A stretch of 59,131 bases of DNA. Source: SSEF01 sp964604195 (GTDB lineage Bacteria; Patescibacteriota; Minisyncoccia; Moranbacterales; UBA1568). Under the pieces are notes generated by a model. That model made no database searches and was not told where the DNA came from. It saw only the letters and a program-made list of their open reading frames with translations. Below, in pieces: positions 1 through 8,748 of the stretch. How positions within the stretch are numbered: position 1 is the stretch's first letter; each line of letters begins with the position of its first letter. The DNA is taken from assembly GCA_964604195.1 (NCBI GenBank), contig CAZRXW010000002.1:1-59131 (forward strand). The letters run 5' to 3'. The position numbers and the translations under genes are program-made.

Positions 1-52
1 TCTTCAAATCCGCTCCTTTCAGAGTGTTACCTATGTATCTCATCTTCTTCAG
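1..52. repeat. left arm of 52-bp terminal inverted repeat
   Basis: Bases 1-52 are the exact reverse complement of 59080-59131; identity stops at base 53. Read outward on the minus strand, the arm carries ATG at 43-41 followed by an open frame beginning MRYIGNTLKG that runs off the window, with CTGAAGAAG just before it. On this side it lies directly downstream of the DGR template, where a reverse transcriptase gene is usually found. It may be the start of a gene present in two copies, the edge of a mobile element, or an assembly break at a repeat. Confidence 0.9.
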
Positions 53-119
53 TGTAGCAAACATACCTCTGCAAAAAAGAAAAACCGCGACCTCTAGGTG
101 GCGGAAAAGACGATAGTTT

Positions 120-250
120 CGGGAGAGGAAGACCAACTGATTGTTGTCATTCCACCTATTGTCAGGCTGCGCATTGTTCGTGTTGAGCTTCAACCTGTCA
201 TCATCAGCATTGAGGTTGAACACGTTCAGGTTGCCATCGCGATCGGTTGT
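120..250 (-). other. DGR template repeat (TR)
   Basis: On the minus strand this 131-base segment aligns without gaps to 587-717 inside the downstream end of the neighbouring gene. Over the 130 bases compared by hand (121-250 against 588-717) there are 31 differences; 28 fall where the template has A (T on the plus strand), and 28 of the 39 template adenines are changed. If translated it contains 11 Asn codons (AAC or AAT), typical of DGR templates. Its final ~20 bases, poor in A, are identical in both copies, as expected of the initiation-of-mutagenic-homing segment. This adenine-biased pattern is the signature of a diversity-generating retroelement. The 300 bases between TR and target gene (251-552) show no convincing gene on either strand, and no Avd-like reading frame. 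Confidence 0.9.
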
Positions 251-552
251 GTATGCTCGGCCATCCGTACCACTGTCCGTCTGATTCACAATGTGTGAAA
301 AAGATTGGACTGTATTTTACTTGGGATCAAGAATCCACCAGACGAGCACACCAAGTATCTTCTTTTTTGAGAGTCTCAGTACCCTCCTCCGGAAAAAGCC
401 GTGACCGTCCGGATTCAGGGCAAGAGAATAGTCGATCAACCGTCGGTAAATCGTAACCAACCGATACCAGCTGACTAATATGAGTGTAGCGAAGAAAACA
501 AAAATTCCAAAGTGTCAAAGAATCCCAGATCCAAGATGTAAAAGCCAAAGGT

Positions 553-2544
553 TCAAAGAGACACTTGCTTGCCCGCCTCTGGCGGGCGGGAGAGGAAGAC
601 CAACTGACAGTAGCTATCCCACCAATCGCCAGGCCGCGCATAGGCCGCGTAGAGCTCCAACCCGTCAACACCAACACCGAGGCTGAACACGCGCAGGTCG
701 CCACCGCGATCGGCCACGGGTTCCATAGCTATGACTTTCCAGTCGGTTCCAGGATACTTAAGCCGAAGCTGTGGTCCGACTTCGGCAGGACAGAGCTCGA
801 GACCCGAAGATTTGGCTTTGTCGAATATTTTTCTGGTAGTGGCACCACTCGGGAAACCAAGCTCAGCGACAGTGAATTGGACCAGCTCGTACTGTTTTGA
901 TTCTTGGCTAAACTTGGTCTTGGAGAGTATGTCTTGGCCCCAGTCACCGAGGAAGATATTTTTTCTTTGCAATGCTTCCTCTGCTTTTAGAGGAGTATTG
1001 ATCTTGGGATCCGTTTCGAGGGTGTAGGTAAAAATCTTCTCTTCGGGGAACTGGGTATAGAGATGGTCGATATGAGAGAGGTGAGACTGGATGATCCGGT
1101 GTGTCTCGGGATTCCAGGGACCGACATAAGCCTTGGTATCCGCATTGACTTCACTCGGACTATGAGCGAGCTGATCAGGGCTACAGTCGAATATAGTGAG
1201 CATATCTTTCTCTGGGTTGCGACTTTTGCGAAGCTCGGCAATACGTGGGTCTTGTTCATAGCCAGACTGCCTGATTGGATGATCAATTTCGTAGAGGAAA
1301 GTGAGATCAGTTTTATCAAGGGGTTCTTGGCGTAGGTGCTTGAGGTGAATCCGTGCAAGCTCTCGCATATCAACCATTGTCCCTTGCCATTCGTCACCAC
1401 CCGGGAGAGATCGAAGTTTCTCTTCCACAACTGGGTTGATATAGTCATCCAAGTGCTGCTTAGCTTTCTCATTATTCATGATCCCCCGGACTTCGGTAAT
1501 GCCATGCTCCCCTGACTGGACGATACAGGCCCGCGGAATAACTAGATTTCCATCGGCATCCTCAGAATAGTAGACATAGATATCAGATTCTTCGAGATAT
1601 TTGGTCGCATAGCCTTCTCCTGCGATACACCACTGGGTTTGCCACTGGTTGAGGGTTTGAGTGAGATCATATGGATTACTTCCCTTGGGAAAGTGACGCC
1701 ATTTACCTTTTGTGATCGGGAGGCGCTCTTCGGGCAACTTGAGCGAACGAACATGTTCAAGTTCAAAGGCATAGAGTTTACTGAAATGAGCTGATTTCAG
1801 TAAAGCCTCAAGATTGCCCCGCTTTGAATCGTCTAGTACTTGAGCAGTGGTTTGACCCAATGCTTTCGCTTTGACCGCATCAAACACCCAGGCCAAGGCT
1901 TGCTGGTTGAGTTCAGGGAAAGAAGCAATCGTGTTCTCAGTACGTTTGTTCCAAGTTTTACGCGTTTCGTCATAATTTCCTAGTTTGAGCATTTCAGCAA
2001 AAGCCCAGTAGCGGAAAGCTGAATCAACATTTATAGCTTCTGGTCCAGTGAGATAATCGAACCATTGGTTGAGGCGAGCTGTTTGGTCATCAATCACTAT
2101 CGCTTGAACTCGCTTCCGTTCTTCATCAGGTATAGCATAAGTTGCAAAGTCTTGGCTGGTAGACTGTTCGAATTGAGAGAGGATTTCTAGTCGGAGTATC
2201 TCATCATTCAGAGCATCTCGTTCATACCCATGGCGCTCCGCGAAATTCCCGAGAAGGACGCCTTTAATATACTCATCGGTGATATTTTCAGGTTGAGTGA
2301 TGTACTGGGGATAAATGGCTTGCTTGAGAAAAAGACGTCCTCGTTCTCCAGTTGCTCGATCAGTTCTTTTGGTAATCCGTTCAATACGAGCGAGGTACTC
2401 GGGAATCCGGTCCTCAAGTTTTGGAGGAATTTTCTCTAACTTCTTTAAGCGTTTAGCCCTATGGACAGTGTCTTCGACTGCTCCACGAAATTCTGACTTG
2501 GTGCCATAGTAGGATTTAAGGAATAAGGTTTCGGGAGAAGGCAT
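553..2544 (-). CDS. DGR-diversified target protein of unknown function
   Basis: The 663-residue protein has no signal peptide or membrane segment, so it is probably cytoplasmic. The N-terminal ~250 residues are helical and charged. Residues ~285-400 carry a conserved-looking pattern: WRHFPKG, QWCIAGEGYA, a DIYVYYSEDADG stretch and ITEVRG, followed by DLTFLYEID and DPRIAELR. I recall this module from many uncharacterised CPR proteins, some PcfJ-like, but cannot name its activity. The last ~50 residues are the DGR variable region, so the protein probably presents a diversified binding surface. The gene ends in TGA (553-555) 11 codons past the VR edge. No Shine-Dalgarno is visible before the ATG. 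Template and presumed reverse transcriptase lie downstream, the usual DGR order. Confidence 0.85.
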   Translation of the reverse strand: MPSPETLFLKSYYGTKSEFRGAVEDTVHRAKRLKKLEKIPPKLEDRIPEYLARIERITKRTDRATGERGRLFLKQAIYPQYITQPENITDEYIKGVLLGNFAERHGYERDALNDEILRLEILSQFEQSTSQDFATYAIPDEERKRVQAIVIDDQTARLNQWFDYLTGPEAINVDSAFRYWAFAEMLKLGNYDETRKTWNKRTENTIASFPELNQQALAWVFDAVKAKALGQTTAQVLDDSKRGNLEALLKSAHFSKLYAFELEHVRSLKLPEERLPITKGKWRHFPKGSNPYDLTQTLNQWQTQWCIAGEGYATKYLEESDIYVYYSEDADGNLVIPRACIVQSGEHGITEVRGIMNNEKAKQHLDDYINPVVEEKLRSLPGGDEWQGTMVDMRELARIHLKHLRQEPLDKTDLTFLYEIDHPIRQSGYEQDPRIAELRKSRNPEKDMLTIFDCSPDQLAHSPSEVNADTKAYVGPWNPETHRIIQSHLSHIDHLYTQFPEEKIFTYTLETDPKINTPLKAEEALQRKNIFLGDWGQDILSKTKFSQESKQYELVQFTVAELGFPSGATTRKIFDKAKSSGLELCPAEVGPQLRLKYPGTDWKVIAMEPVADRGGDLRVFSLGVGVDGLELYAAYARPGDWWDSYCQLVFLSRPPEAGKQVSL
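571..587 (-). promoter_or_regulatory. hairpin at the 3' edge of the DGR variable region
   Basis: A perfect 7-bp inverted repeat (GCCCGCC, loop TCT, GGCGGGC) lies exactly where TR/VR identity ends (base 587). In the Bordetella phage BPP-1 DGR, a short hairpin or cruciform just downstream of the variable region promotes target recognition. The position and size here fit that role. It is inside the coding region, within the last ten or so codons, so it is unlikely to be a terminator. Confidence 0.7.
587..717 (-). other. DGR variable region (VR)
   Basis: This segment encodes about residues 610-653 of the 663-residue target protein. Compared with the template, Asn codons have become Asp, Arg, Ser, Gly, Tyr, Ala and Cys, while scaffold positions such as the C-terminal QLVFLSR stay fixed. 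Fixed hydrophobic and Trp positions between variable ones, near the extreme C-terminus, match the C-type-lectin-fold variable domains of known DGR targets. The fold is inferred from the family, not shown here. Confidence 0.9.
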
Positions 2545-2586
2545 ATATTTCTCATTTGGACTGTTTATTTTTGATTTTTAATCTCT

Positions 2587-5010
2587 TTAGGCCTGCCATT
2601 TTTCTCGGGCAGCTTGGTCGGCCAGTGGATCATCGCCATACTGGAGAGTCGCGCTTTCCTCTCCCTCAGCTGGGATCAGAACCGTACGGCGCTTGTTTTC
2701 TTCAATACTAATCACCCCTCGTTCTTCCAACAGGTCTGTGATTCGAGCCGCCTTGGGGTAACCAATTTTGAGATGGCGCTGGAGATAGGTTGTTGATACC
2801 TTTTGAGTCCGAATGACCAAGGCTTTGGCTGCATTGTAAATGGACTCATCATCATCGCCATCCAGTGGGGTATCCAAATCAATCGGGGCAGCGTCAGTCT
2901 CACTTGGAGATTTTTTTTCATTACTACCACTAATATCTTCACCAATTTCATCCCATCCTTTTTTAATTTTCTGATCTACCATGAAGTGAACTACCTTCTT
3001 CACTTCATCCTCAGATACATACACTCCTTGGATACGCTGGAGATTCGAAGCTTCTGCAGAAGAATACAGCATATCCCCCTGTCCCAAAAGTTTTTCAGCT
3101 CCACCAGTACCAAAAATCGTACGCGAATCTATCTGGGTCTTCAGTTGAAAGGAAATACGAGCTGGAATATTAGCCTTGATAAGTCCAGTGATCACATTGA
3201 CTTCTGGACGCTGCGTCGCGAGTACAAGATGGATTCCCACCGCACGTGCTTTTTGGGCCAAACGAACAATAAGACTTTCGACTTCTTTCCCATGGGCCAT
3301 CATAAGATCGGCCATTTCATCAATAACAATAACAATCTGAGGAAGTCTCTCGAGGAATTCTTCTGTTGTTGTGTTGGTATCAGAATTAAAGATCTGTTTC
3401 TTTTCGCCTCGAAGCATCTTCTCACGATACGAGAAAAGATCTCGTGACCCTACCCCTTCCAAAACCTTATATCGCCGTTCCATTTCTCCCAAAGCCCACT
3501 TAAGAGCATTGACTACTTTGTGACTATCTACAATAACATCGGTTTTGAGATGTGGAATATTACGATACAAAGATAGCTCTACTCGTTTAGGATCAACGAG
3601 TATAAGCTGCAAATCCTCCGGTGAATTCTGGTAAAGCAGGGAAAGCAGGAAAGTATTAACGCAAACACTTTTTCCAGAATTGGTAGCACCAGCAATCAAA
3701 ACATGCGGCATTTTGGCAAGATCAGCAAAAATCATCTTCCCAGAAACGTCCTGACCAAAGATCAGTGTCAAATTGGAAGCCCGACTCCGGAATTCTCTCG
3801 ACTCAAGAAAATTACGCAGCCTCACCGTAGCTTTCGTCTTATTGGGCACCTCAATACCAATCAGCGATTTCCCTGGAATCGGAGCTTCGATGCGTACTTG
3901 GTGAGCCGCTAAAGCGAGAGCGAGGTTATCATTAAGAGCTGTAATTCGAGATAGTTTAACCCCTACTGCTGGACGAAAAGTATACTGGGTAACTGTTGGC
4001 CCCTGCTGCACCTCACCTGGTTCCACTTCAATACCAAAATACTTGAGGGTACGAATGATGATATCCTGATTTTGAACAATATCCCCACCCTGGCCATTCT
4101 CTTGAGAAGCTGCCAAAAGCTCGAATGGCGGAAGCTCCCAACGCATTGAAACTCTCGGTTTTTTTGGTCGAATAAAAGCAGGGACAAGCACTGATTCATC
4201 TTCGGATGGATCCATAGAGACAGAGAGCTCTTCTCTCTTTTCATCTTCATCGTCACCGACAAAGCGAACCTTGGTAATGTTTTGCTCATCAAGAGCAGCC
4301 AGGGAATCCTTCTTATCCTCACTCATCTCTTGTCGATGCTCTTTCTCATGAGCAAAGACTTGCTCCAAAGAAAGATGGTCCGTATCCTGTTTCTCCACCG
4401 AAATTGCAACTGTTTCTGGAATACTAGAAACAATTCCATCTACCACAGAGGACTCGGGATTGTGACGAAAAAAGCGCGATCGTACACCTTGCAAAAAATG
4501 ATATAGAGACACATTAAAGGCAGCAATTACCCCTATAGCAAAAATGGCGAGTAAAACTACGGTGCTAGCTACCTTGCCCATCGCACCATTAAGCCCAGCA
4601 ACAAGCGAGTAACCCAAGAAACCTCCGCCAATACCATCAAGAGCAGCTTTTTTGAGTTCTCGGTTAGTATCTCCAAGAAAAAGATGCGAGAGACCAAGTA
4701 TTGCTATATAAGCCAAAGCGAGAGCAACATACCTTATGACATCCTGAAAAGTTGTCTCCCGATACCAAAACAGCATCACTCCAACCAAAGCAAATAGCGG
4801 TGGCAGAAGCCAACGACTCCATCCAACCGCAATCCCAAGCCATTCATCAATGGTAACCCCAAATATTCCTGCTCGATTAATGAAGCTGAGGAAAAAAATA
4901 ATAGCGAGCGTAAAAAAACAAATAGCCCATATGCCTCGCTTAGCCTCAGAACCCAAAAAGGACCCCTCTTCAGTTACACTTTTTTCCTCGTCTTTTTTCT
5001 TGCGTCCCAT
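2587..5010 (-). CDS. ftsK: DNA translocase FtsK/SpoIIIE
   Basis: ATP-driven double-stranded DNA pump that clears chromosome termini from the division septum. The 807-residue protein has a basic start, four to five membrane segments within residues ~25-175, an acidic linker (~200-280), and the RecA-like motor with Walker A GATNSGKS near 441 and Walker B IVIDEMADLM. The C-terminal ~65 residues (TTYLQRHLKIGYPKAARI) are the winged-helix gamma domain that reads KOPS-like polarity sequences. Length and domain order are complete. It follows a coiled-coil gene by 8 bases if that gene is read through its in-frame UGA, so the two are probably co-transcribed. Confidence 0.97.
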   Translation of the reverse strand: MGRKKKDEEKSVTEEGSFLGSEAKRGIWAICFFTLAIIFFLSFINRAGIFGVTIDEWLGIAVGWSRWLLPPLFALVGVMLFWYRETTFQDVIRYVALALAYIAILGLSHLFLGDTNRELKKAALDGIGGGFLGYSLVAGLNGAMGKVASTVVLLAIFAIGVIAAFNVSLYHFLQGVRSRFFRHNPESSVVDGIVSSIPETVAISVEKQDTDHLSLEQVFAHEKEHRQEMSEDKKDSLAALDEQNITKVRFVGDDEDEKREELSVSMDPSEDESVLVPAFIRPKKPRVSMRWELPPFELLAASQENGQGGDIVQNQDIIIRTLKYFGIEVEPGEVQQGPTVTQYTFRPAVGVKLSRITALNDNLALALAAHQVRIEAPIPGKSLIGIEVPNKTKATVRLRNFLESREFRSRASNLTLIFGQDVSGKMIFADLAKMPHVLIAGATNSGKSVCVNTFLLSLLYQNSPEDLQLILVDPKRVELSLYRNIPHLKTDVIVDSHKVVNALKWALGEMERRYKVLEGVGSRDLFSYREKMLRGEKKQIFNSDTNTTTEEFLERLPQIVIVIDEMADLMMAHGKEVESLIVRLAQKARAVGIHLVLATQRPEVNVITGLIKANIPARISFQLKTQIDSRTIFGTGGAEKLLGQGDMLYSSAEASNLQRIQGVYVSEDEVKKVVHFMVDQKIKKGWDEIGEDISGSNEKKSPSETDAAPIDLDTPLDGDDDESIYNAAKALVIRTQKVSTTYLQRHLKIGYPKAARITDLLEERGVISIEENKRRTVLIPAEGEESATLQYGDDPLADQAAREKWQA

Positions 5011-5017
5011 AGAATTC

Positions 5018-5137
5018 TTAGAAGTTTTTCTTGTTATGTACTTCTGGCATTGGTGTCATATCCCCGGCCATACGGCGAGCCGCCTCTAGATCAAAGTTAT
5101 TATCCAAAGCCCACTGTATCCTCCATTGATATTTCTC
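5018..5137 (-). other. in-frame continuation of the upstream gene past a UGA codon
   Basis: The reading frame of the 5743-5138 gene stays open after its TGA for 39 more codons and ends at TAA (5018-5020), 8 bases before the ftsK start. The extension is protein-like (EKYQWRIQWALDNNFDLEA, then ARRMAGD) and uses the spacing normal for this operon. This implies that the UGA is a recent nonsense mutation, a base error, or a codon that is read through. Confidence 0.6.
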
Positions 5138-5743
5138 TCACTCATTCTGAGATCCAGCCAATTTCCCTTCCAAAGTTTGAATATCCGCTTCAATGGCTCT
5201 GCGTACATCACTGCAACGTTTTTTGTAAGTTGCTAGCCCCTCCTGGGCTATCATAGCAGCCAACATTCCTTTCCAAGTATCAAGGTCTCGCTGCTTACTA
5301 TCCACACTCACCATCTGACGCGCCGCGCTATACAAAGAATCTTCAAAAGCTGCAGTATCTCCCTGCGTACGAGACAGGTCTCTCTCTAGAGCTTCAAGGA
5401 TCATCTGCATGGAATATATTTCACCCCGTTTATGCCTCTTCTCCATTAGCTCATGCTGCAGTTCCTCAAGGTTTTCATAACAGGCTACGCCCTTACCTCC
5501 GGTTTCGTTTGATACCAACACATTCTTTTGAGTAGGTAGCATCAGTGGTTGTTGTTCAATAGTACCAGACGCATCTTCTTGTTTTTTTCTTCCCTCCACC
5601 GATTGGCCAAGGCCCACTGCTCGACGCATATCAGCAAGAATTCTCTCCGTTTCAGTCGTGTACTTACTGCCCGGTACACCAAAAGAAGGGGCCAGTGGCT
5701 TTGTTGGTTTCGTTGGACTCAATATTTTTTCAAACCAAGACAT
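5138..5743 (-). CDS. coiled-coil protein of unknown function, interrupted by UGA
   Basis: No recognised family. 201 residues to the first stop. A short hydrophobic N-terminal motif (MSWFEKIL) precedes a Pro-rich linker and then a helical, heptad-like region (~70-200: LEELQHELMEKRH, LEALERDLSRTQ, VRRAIEADIQTLEGKL). The start resembles that of the 16952-15870 gene (MGLMDRIFG), which also sits in a cluster of coiled-coil unknowns. The stop is an in-frame TGA, and the frame continues to 5018. It is likely cytoplasmic and co-transcribed with ftsK; a link to division is inferred from position only. Confidence 0.7.
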   Translation of the reverse strand: MSWFEKILSPTKPTKPLAPSFGVPGSKYTTETERILADMRRAVGLGQSVEGRKKQEDASGTIEQQPLMLPTQKNVLVSNETGGKGVACYENLEELQHELMEKRHKRGEIYSMQMILEALERDLSRTQGDTAAFEDSLYSAARQMVSVDSKQRDLDTWKGMLAAMIAQEGLATYKKRCSDVRRAIEADIQTLEGKLAGSQNE

Positions 5744-5819
5744 AAAAAAGGAATAGGGGCTCCCCTCCTCTATTGTACGCTGCTTTCTTTACTCAAGGCA
5801 AACCCAAAAAGATTTTGTT

Positions 5820-6044
5820 TCATTCTTCATCAGGATGAGACTCCTCCTCATCAAGGAAAGCAAGCAACTCCTCAGTCAACTGTTCAAATTCTCGAGCTGA
5901 TTCTTCCAAGGAAGAATCAGACTCTTTTTGCCTTGATTCGTTTATCAGCCTCGCCTCGAGCAAGCGCTTGTCTATGTTATCGAGCCAAATATCTGTCTCA
6001 TCTTGAGTGGGGACTACTTGGTGAATGTCTGTAGAGGTACTCAT
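5820..6044 (-). CDS. small acidic protein of unknown function
   Basis: 74 residues, strongly acidic (EFEQLTEELLAFLDEEESHP), probably one or two helices, no membrane segment or Cys. It starts 8 bases after the end of the 7141-6053 coiled-coil gene, so the two are almost certainly one transcript. No family recognised. Confidence 0.65.
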   Translation of the reverse strand: MSTSTDIHQVVPTQDETDIWLDNIDKRLLEARLINESRQKESDSSLEESAREFEQLTEELLAFLDEEESHPDEE

Positions 6045-6052
6045 AGAAATAT

Positions 6053-7141
6053 CTATTCCATACCGACTGGCCGACGCATTGGTGGCCGGAGTCGCAATGG
6101 TCGCTTTTCAACTTTTTTCTTCTTTTTCTGGCCCGTAATTGGATCGAGCGACTCATCGAGACGGGATACCCCCAACAAAGGAACTTTCTTTTTCTCAAGC
6201 ACCTTACTCATATCCTTGAGATCCCAAATCCGACCACGTGTTTTATCAAGCTTTCTTTCTAAACGCAAAATCTGATCTACTTTGAGCTGAGCCCGCATCC
6301 CTGCCAAACGCGCAGCTGCCTCCAAATCGTTTTTAACCCGCCCTCTTTTTTCGAGACGCCACTTATGAGCCGTTTCCTCATTAATTTTCTGGAGGGCCTC
6401 ATACTCTATCTGAAGCAGCTTTAGACGGTCAACCATTTCTCTTTCAGTTGTTTGTAAAATCAAAGACTCAGCCTGATTAGCAGCAAGCTTTTTATTCACT
6501 GGACTATTAACCCGATCGATCACCGCATTCGCCCTAGTCTCATGATCTCTCTGAAGATCACGAATACGTCCAAGGCGCTCTTTCTTTTCTAATGCCTTCA
6601 ACGAAAGCGAGGCATGTCGCTCTTTTTTCTTTTCTATCTCTTCACGCAAAGTAGTGAGTGCTTTATCGGAAACACCACTCCCCAGTACGCTCAATAATGT
6701 TTCTTTTTCCTTGAGGGACCTTTCAGCTTCCTCAAGTTCAATCCGGGCTTCCTCCGCTTTGATGTTTATTTTATTATGTCTCGCATCAGCCCGCATAACT
6801 GCCGAGTCAATATCTGCTGTCTCTAACCGATCTCGAAGCATCCGTACTCGATCAAAAATTCTTCCCATAGGACCAATCTGATCCAATTTTTCTATTCCAC
6901 TCTTTATCACCGAAGCCGCACCATCTCTTACCTGCTTATTCACTCCCTCAATACGAGAAGCAAGACTTGGTTCTGATGGAGAGTTGGCTGGAGAAGATAC
7001 TGGAAGAGTTTCTGTACCCGAACGTTCTGCGCCAGGAACTACTGCCAAAACCGAATCCAGCTCGACTTTAGAATCAACTTCATTTATTACCTTTCGCTGA
7101 GGAGATTCAACAACAGCTCCTTCCATAGAGTTAATATTCAT
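6053..7141 (-). CDS. long coiled-coil protein of unknown function
   Basis: 362 residues. The N-terminal ~70 residues are disordered-looking and Ser/Pro-rich; residues ~85-330 are almost continuous charged helix (AEEARIELEEAERSLKEKE, LREEIEKKKERHA, LRLERKLDKTRGRIWDL), predicted to be coiled coil. The C-terminus is very basic (KKKKVEKRPLRLRPPMRRP), which could bind nucleic acid or acidic membrane. A TATAAT lies about 15 bases before the ATG, so it may head the transcript running through the small acidic gene toward ftsK. No known family. Confidence 0.75.
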   Translation of the reverse strand: MNINSMEGAVVESPQRKVINEVDSKVELDSVLAVVPGAERSGTETLPVSSPANSPSEPSLASRIEGVNKQVRDGAASVIKSGIEKLDQIGPMGRIFDRVRMLRDRLETADIDSAVMRADARHNKINIKAEEARIELEEAERSLKEKETLLSVLGSGVSDKALTTLREEIEKKKERHASLSLKALEKKERLGRIRDLQRDHETRANAVIDRVNSPVNKKLAANQAESLILQTTEREMVDRLKLLQIEYEALQKINEETAHKWRLEKRGRVKNDLEAAARLAGMRAQLKVDQILRLERKLDKTRGRIWDLKDMSKVLEKKKVPLLGVSRLDESLDPITGQKKKKKVEKRPLRLRPPMRRPVGME

Positions 7142-7230
7142 TTCTTTACCCTTCCATTATAGTCTACTTATGATTGACAAAAAACCACCCGCTAGAGATA
7201 AAGCAAGTCCTTCAATTTACTGTAGACAGA

Positions 7231-8232
7231 TTATTCACCAAACATTCGCCCAACGATGCGACGAGCAACACGATAGACTATCCAAATAAGTCCGAAGATA
7301 ATGAGGAGTATCGGTAGACCAGAGATGAGAAAGACGACAAGTCCACTCCCCAACGAAAGAAGTGCATCTACCAAAGTATTGAGAGCTGCTTTAAAGACAT
7401 TCCCTCGCTGGAATTCACCAGGGTTAGCCTGTACTTGAGGATCTTCGGTAACATTCACGCTAATAGTAGCGAGAGTTGTTTGTCCCTCTAGATACCGTAG
7501 TTGCTGCTCCAATGATTCAATCTCCGTACGCACATTGGTAAGCTGCTGAGTCACTTCAATAACGTCAGTCACTTTCGTAGCAGAACCAAGGAGATTCTCA
7601 TATGCCTTTTCCTCAGCCTGCTTATTGTTGATCCGAGCCGAGAGGTCAATATGCTGAGCGGTTATATCAGCCACTCCTGCATTTTCATTCACTACCTGAT
7701 CAGCCGTCTGCTTCATTTCTGCAAGTGCAACATCAAAACGATCAGCTGGGACTTTTACCGTAATCCAAGCTGATTTGAGCCCCCATTCTGGCTGATTTAT
7801 ATTGGCATTCTCTACAAAACCACCACCATTTTTGGCAATTTCACGAATCTTGCCTACGGTCCAATCAAGACTCTTGGTACGCAAATCAAGCGAGGCCGTG
7901 CTGGCTACTTTTCGATCAGCGCTCACCACACTACCACCACTCATTAGCATAGCAGGAGCCATCTTCATCATCGGCATAGCATCCACCGATCTCTCATCCA
8001 TTTCCAATGATTCAGGAGCTGGCGCCATCATAGGCGACATAAAACGGCCACCGCCAGCATTTGGCTGATCTATAACATGGCATCCTCCCTTCATACCCTT
8101 ACAAGAATGGGCTTGATAACCAGCCTTACCTCTTCCAAAAGAAAAAACTGATGCTACAAATAAGACAAGAGCAATCGAAGCAAGTCCGAGTATGCCAACT
8201 GCTAATGCTTTTGTTACACGTGGACTGAGCAT
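7231..8232 (-). CDS. DUF4349 membrane protein
   Basis: 333 residues. A membrane anchor (~8-31: AVGILGLASIALVLFVASVF) is followed by an extracellular part and a C-terminal membrane segment (~295-320) ending in RRIVGRMFGE. The middle (~105-265) matches DUF4349: SLDLRTKSLDWTVGKI, GGGFVENANIN, ITVKVPADRFD, then a helical hairpin around IESLEQQLRYLEGQTTLATI. Members are surface or lipoprotein-like proteins of unknown function. Residues 40-55 hold two Cys and several His near the anchor (HSCKGMKGGCHVID). It follows the ATP synthase terminator, so it is a separate unit. Confidence 0.8.
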   Translation of the reverse strand: MLSPRVTKALAVGILGLASIALVLFVASVFSFGRGKAGYQAHSCKGMKGGCHVIDQPNAGGGRFMSPMMAPAPESLEMDERSVDAMPMMKMAPAMLMSGGSVVSADRKVASTASLDLRTKSLDWTVGKIREIAKNGGGFVENANINQPEWGLKSAWITVKVPADRFDVALAEMKQTADQVVNENAGVADITAQHIDLSARINNKQAEEKAYENLLGSATKVTDVIEVTQQLTNVRTEIESLEQQLRYLEGQTTLATISVNVTEDPQVQANPGEFQRGNVFKAALNTLVDALLSLGSGLVVFLISGLPILLIIFGLIWIVYRVARRIVGRMFGE

Positions 8233-8245
8233 GATATTTTGAAAA

Positions 8246-8278
8246 TTAAAAAAGTAGACTCTGTATCAAAAGTCTACT
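8246..8278 (-). terminator. terminator of the ATP synthase operon
   Basis: Inverted repeat AGTAGACT / AGTCTACT (8253-8260 with 8271-8278) followed on the minus strand by six T. It lies 25 bases beyond the atpC stop. Confidence 0.8.
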
Positions 8279-8302
8279 CTTTTTGGTCAAAAAGGCAATC
8301 GA

Positions 8303-8746
8303 TTACTCAGAAATAATCTGAGGCCCACGCCGACTAGCATGCTTTCTCGCTACTTTAATACGCACCAATTCCTTCTCCAGTGCCGCCGCTACTCGTGCAT
8401 ACTCTTCCTCACTCATATCTGCCGCCTGACTTCTGAGTTCCTCTGCCCTTTGTTTGGCTGCTTCTGCTCGCTCGATATCTATTGCCTCCGCTCGTTCAGC
8501 CGTATCAGCCAACACCGTAAGGGTATTGTGATCAAACTCTACAAAACCACCGGAAAGAGCAAAGGAGGCTTGCGTTTCATCTGCATGAATAAGAATAGCC
8601 TCACCAGCTCCAAGCGAGCCAATGTACGGCATGTGCTGAGGAAGAATCGTCACCTCTCCTTCTTCAACAGGAAGAGTAACCCGAGCCACTTCCTCCTCTA
8701 ACACCACTCCTTCTGGAGTAACGATTTTGAGAGCCAGCGTCTGCAT
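8303..8746 (-). CDS. atpC: ATP synthase epsilon subunit
   Basis: Central-stalk subunit of F1. The 147 residues comprise the N-terminal beta sandwich (VTPEGVVLEEEVARVTLP, GEVTILPQHMPYIGSLGAG) and the two-helix C-terminal regulatory domain (~88-135). It is last in the operon, 2 bases after atpD. Length and organisation are normal. Confidence 0.95.
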   Translation of the reverse strand: MQTLALKIVTPEGVVLEEEVARVTLPVEEGEVTILPQHMPYIGSLGAGEAILIHADETQASFALSGGFVEFDHNTLTVLADTAERAEAIDIERAEAAKQRAEELRSQAADMSEEEYARVAAALEKELVRIKVARKHASRRGPQIISE

Positions 8747-8748
8747 AC

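Noticed and set aside
327..704. 125-codon minus-strand frame between DGR template and target
   Set aside because: It overlaps the variable region in another frame and shows no ribosome site or protein-like features; not an Avd gene.
2803..3447. 214-codon plus-strand frame
   Set aside because: Antisense shadow of ftsK; Phe/Asn/Thr-rich composition typical of antisense frames.
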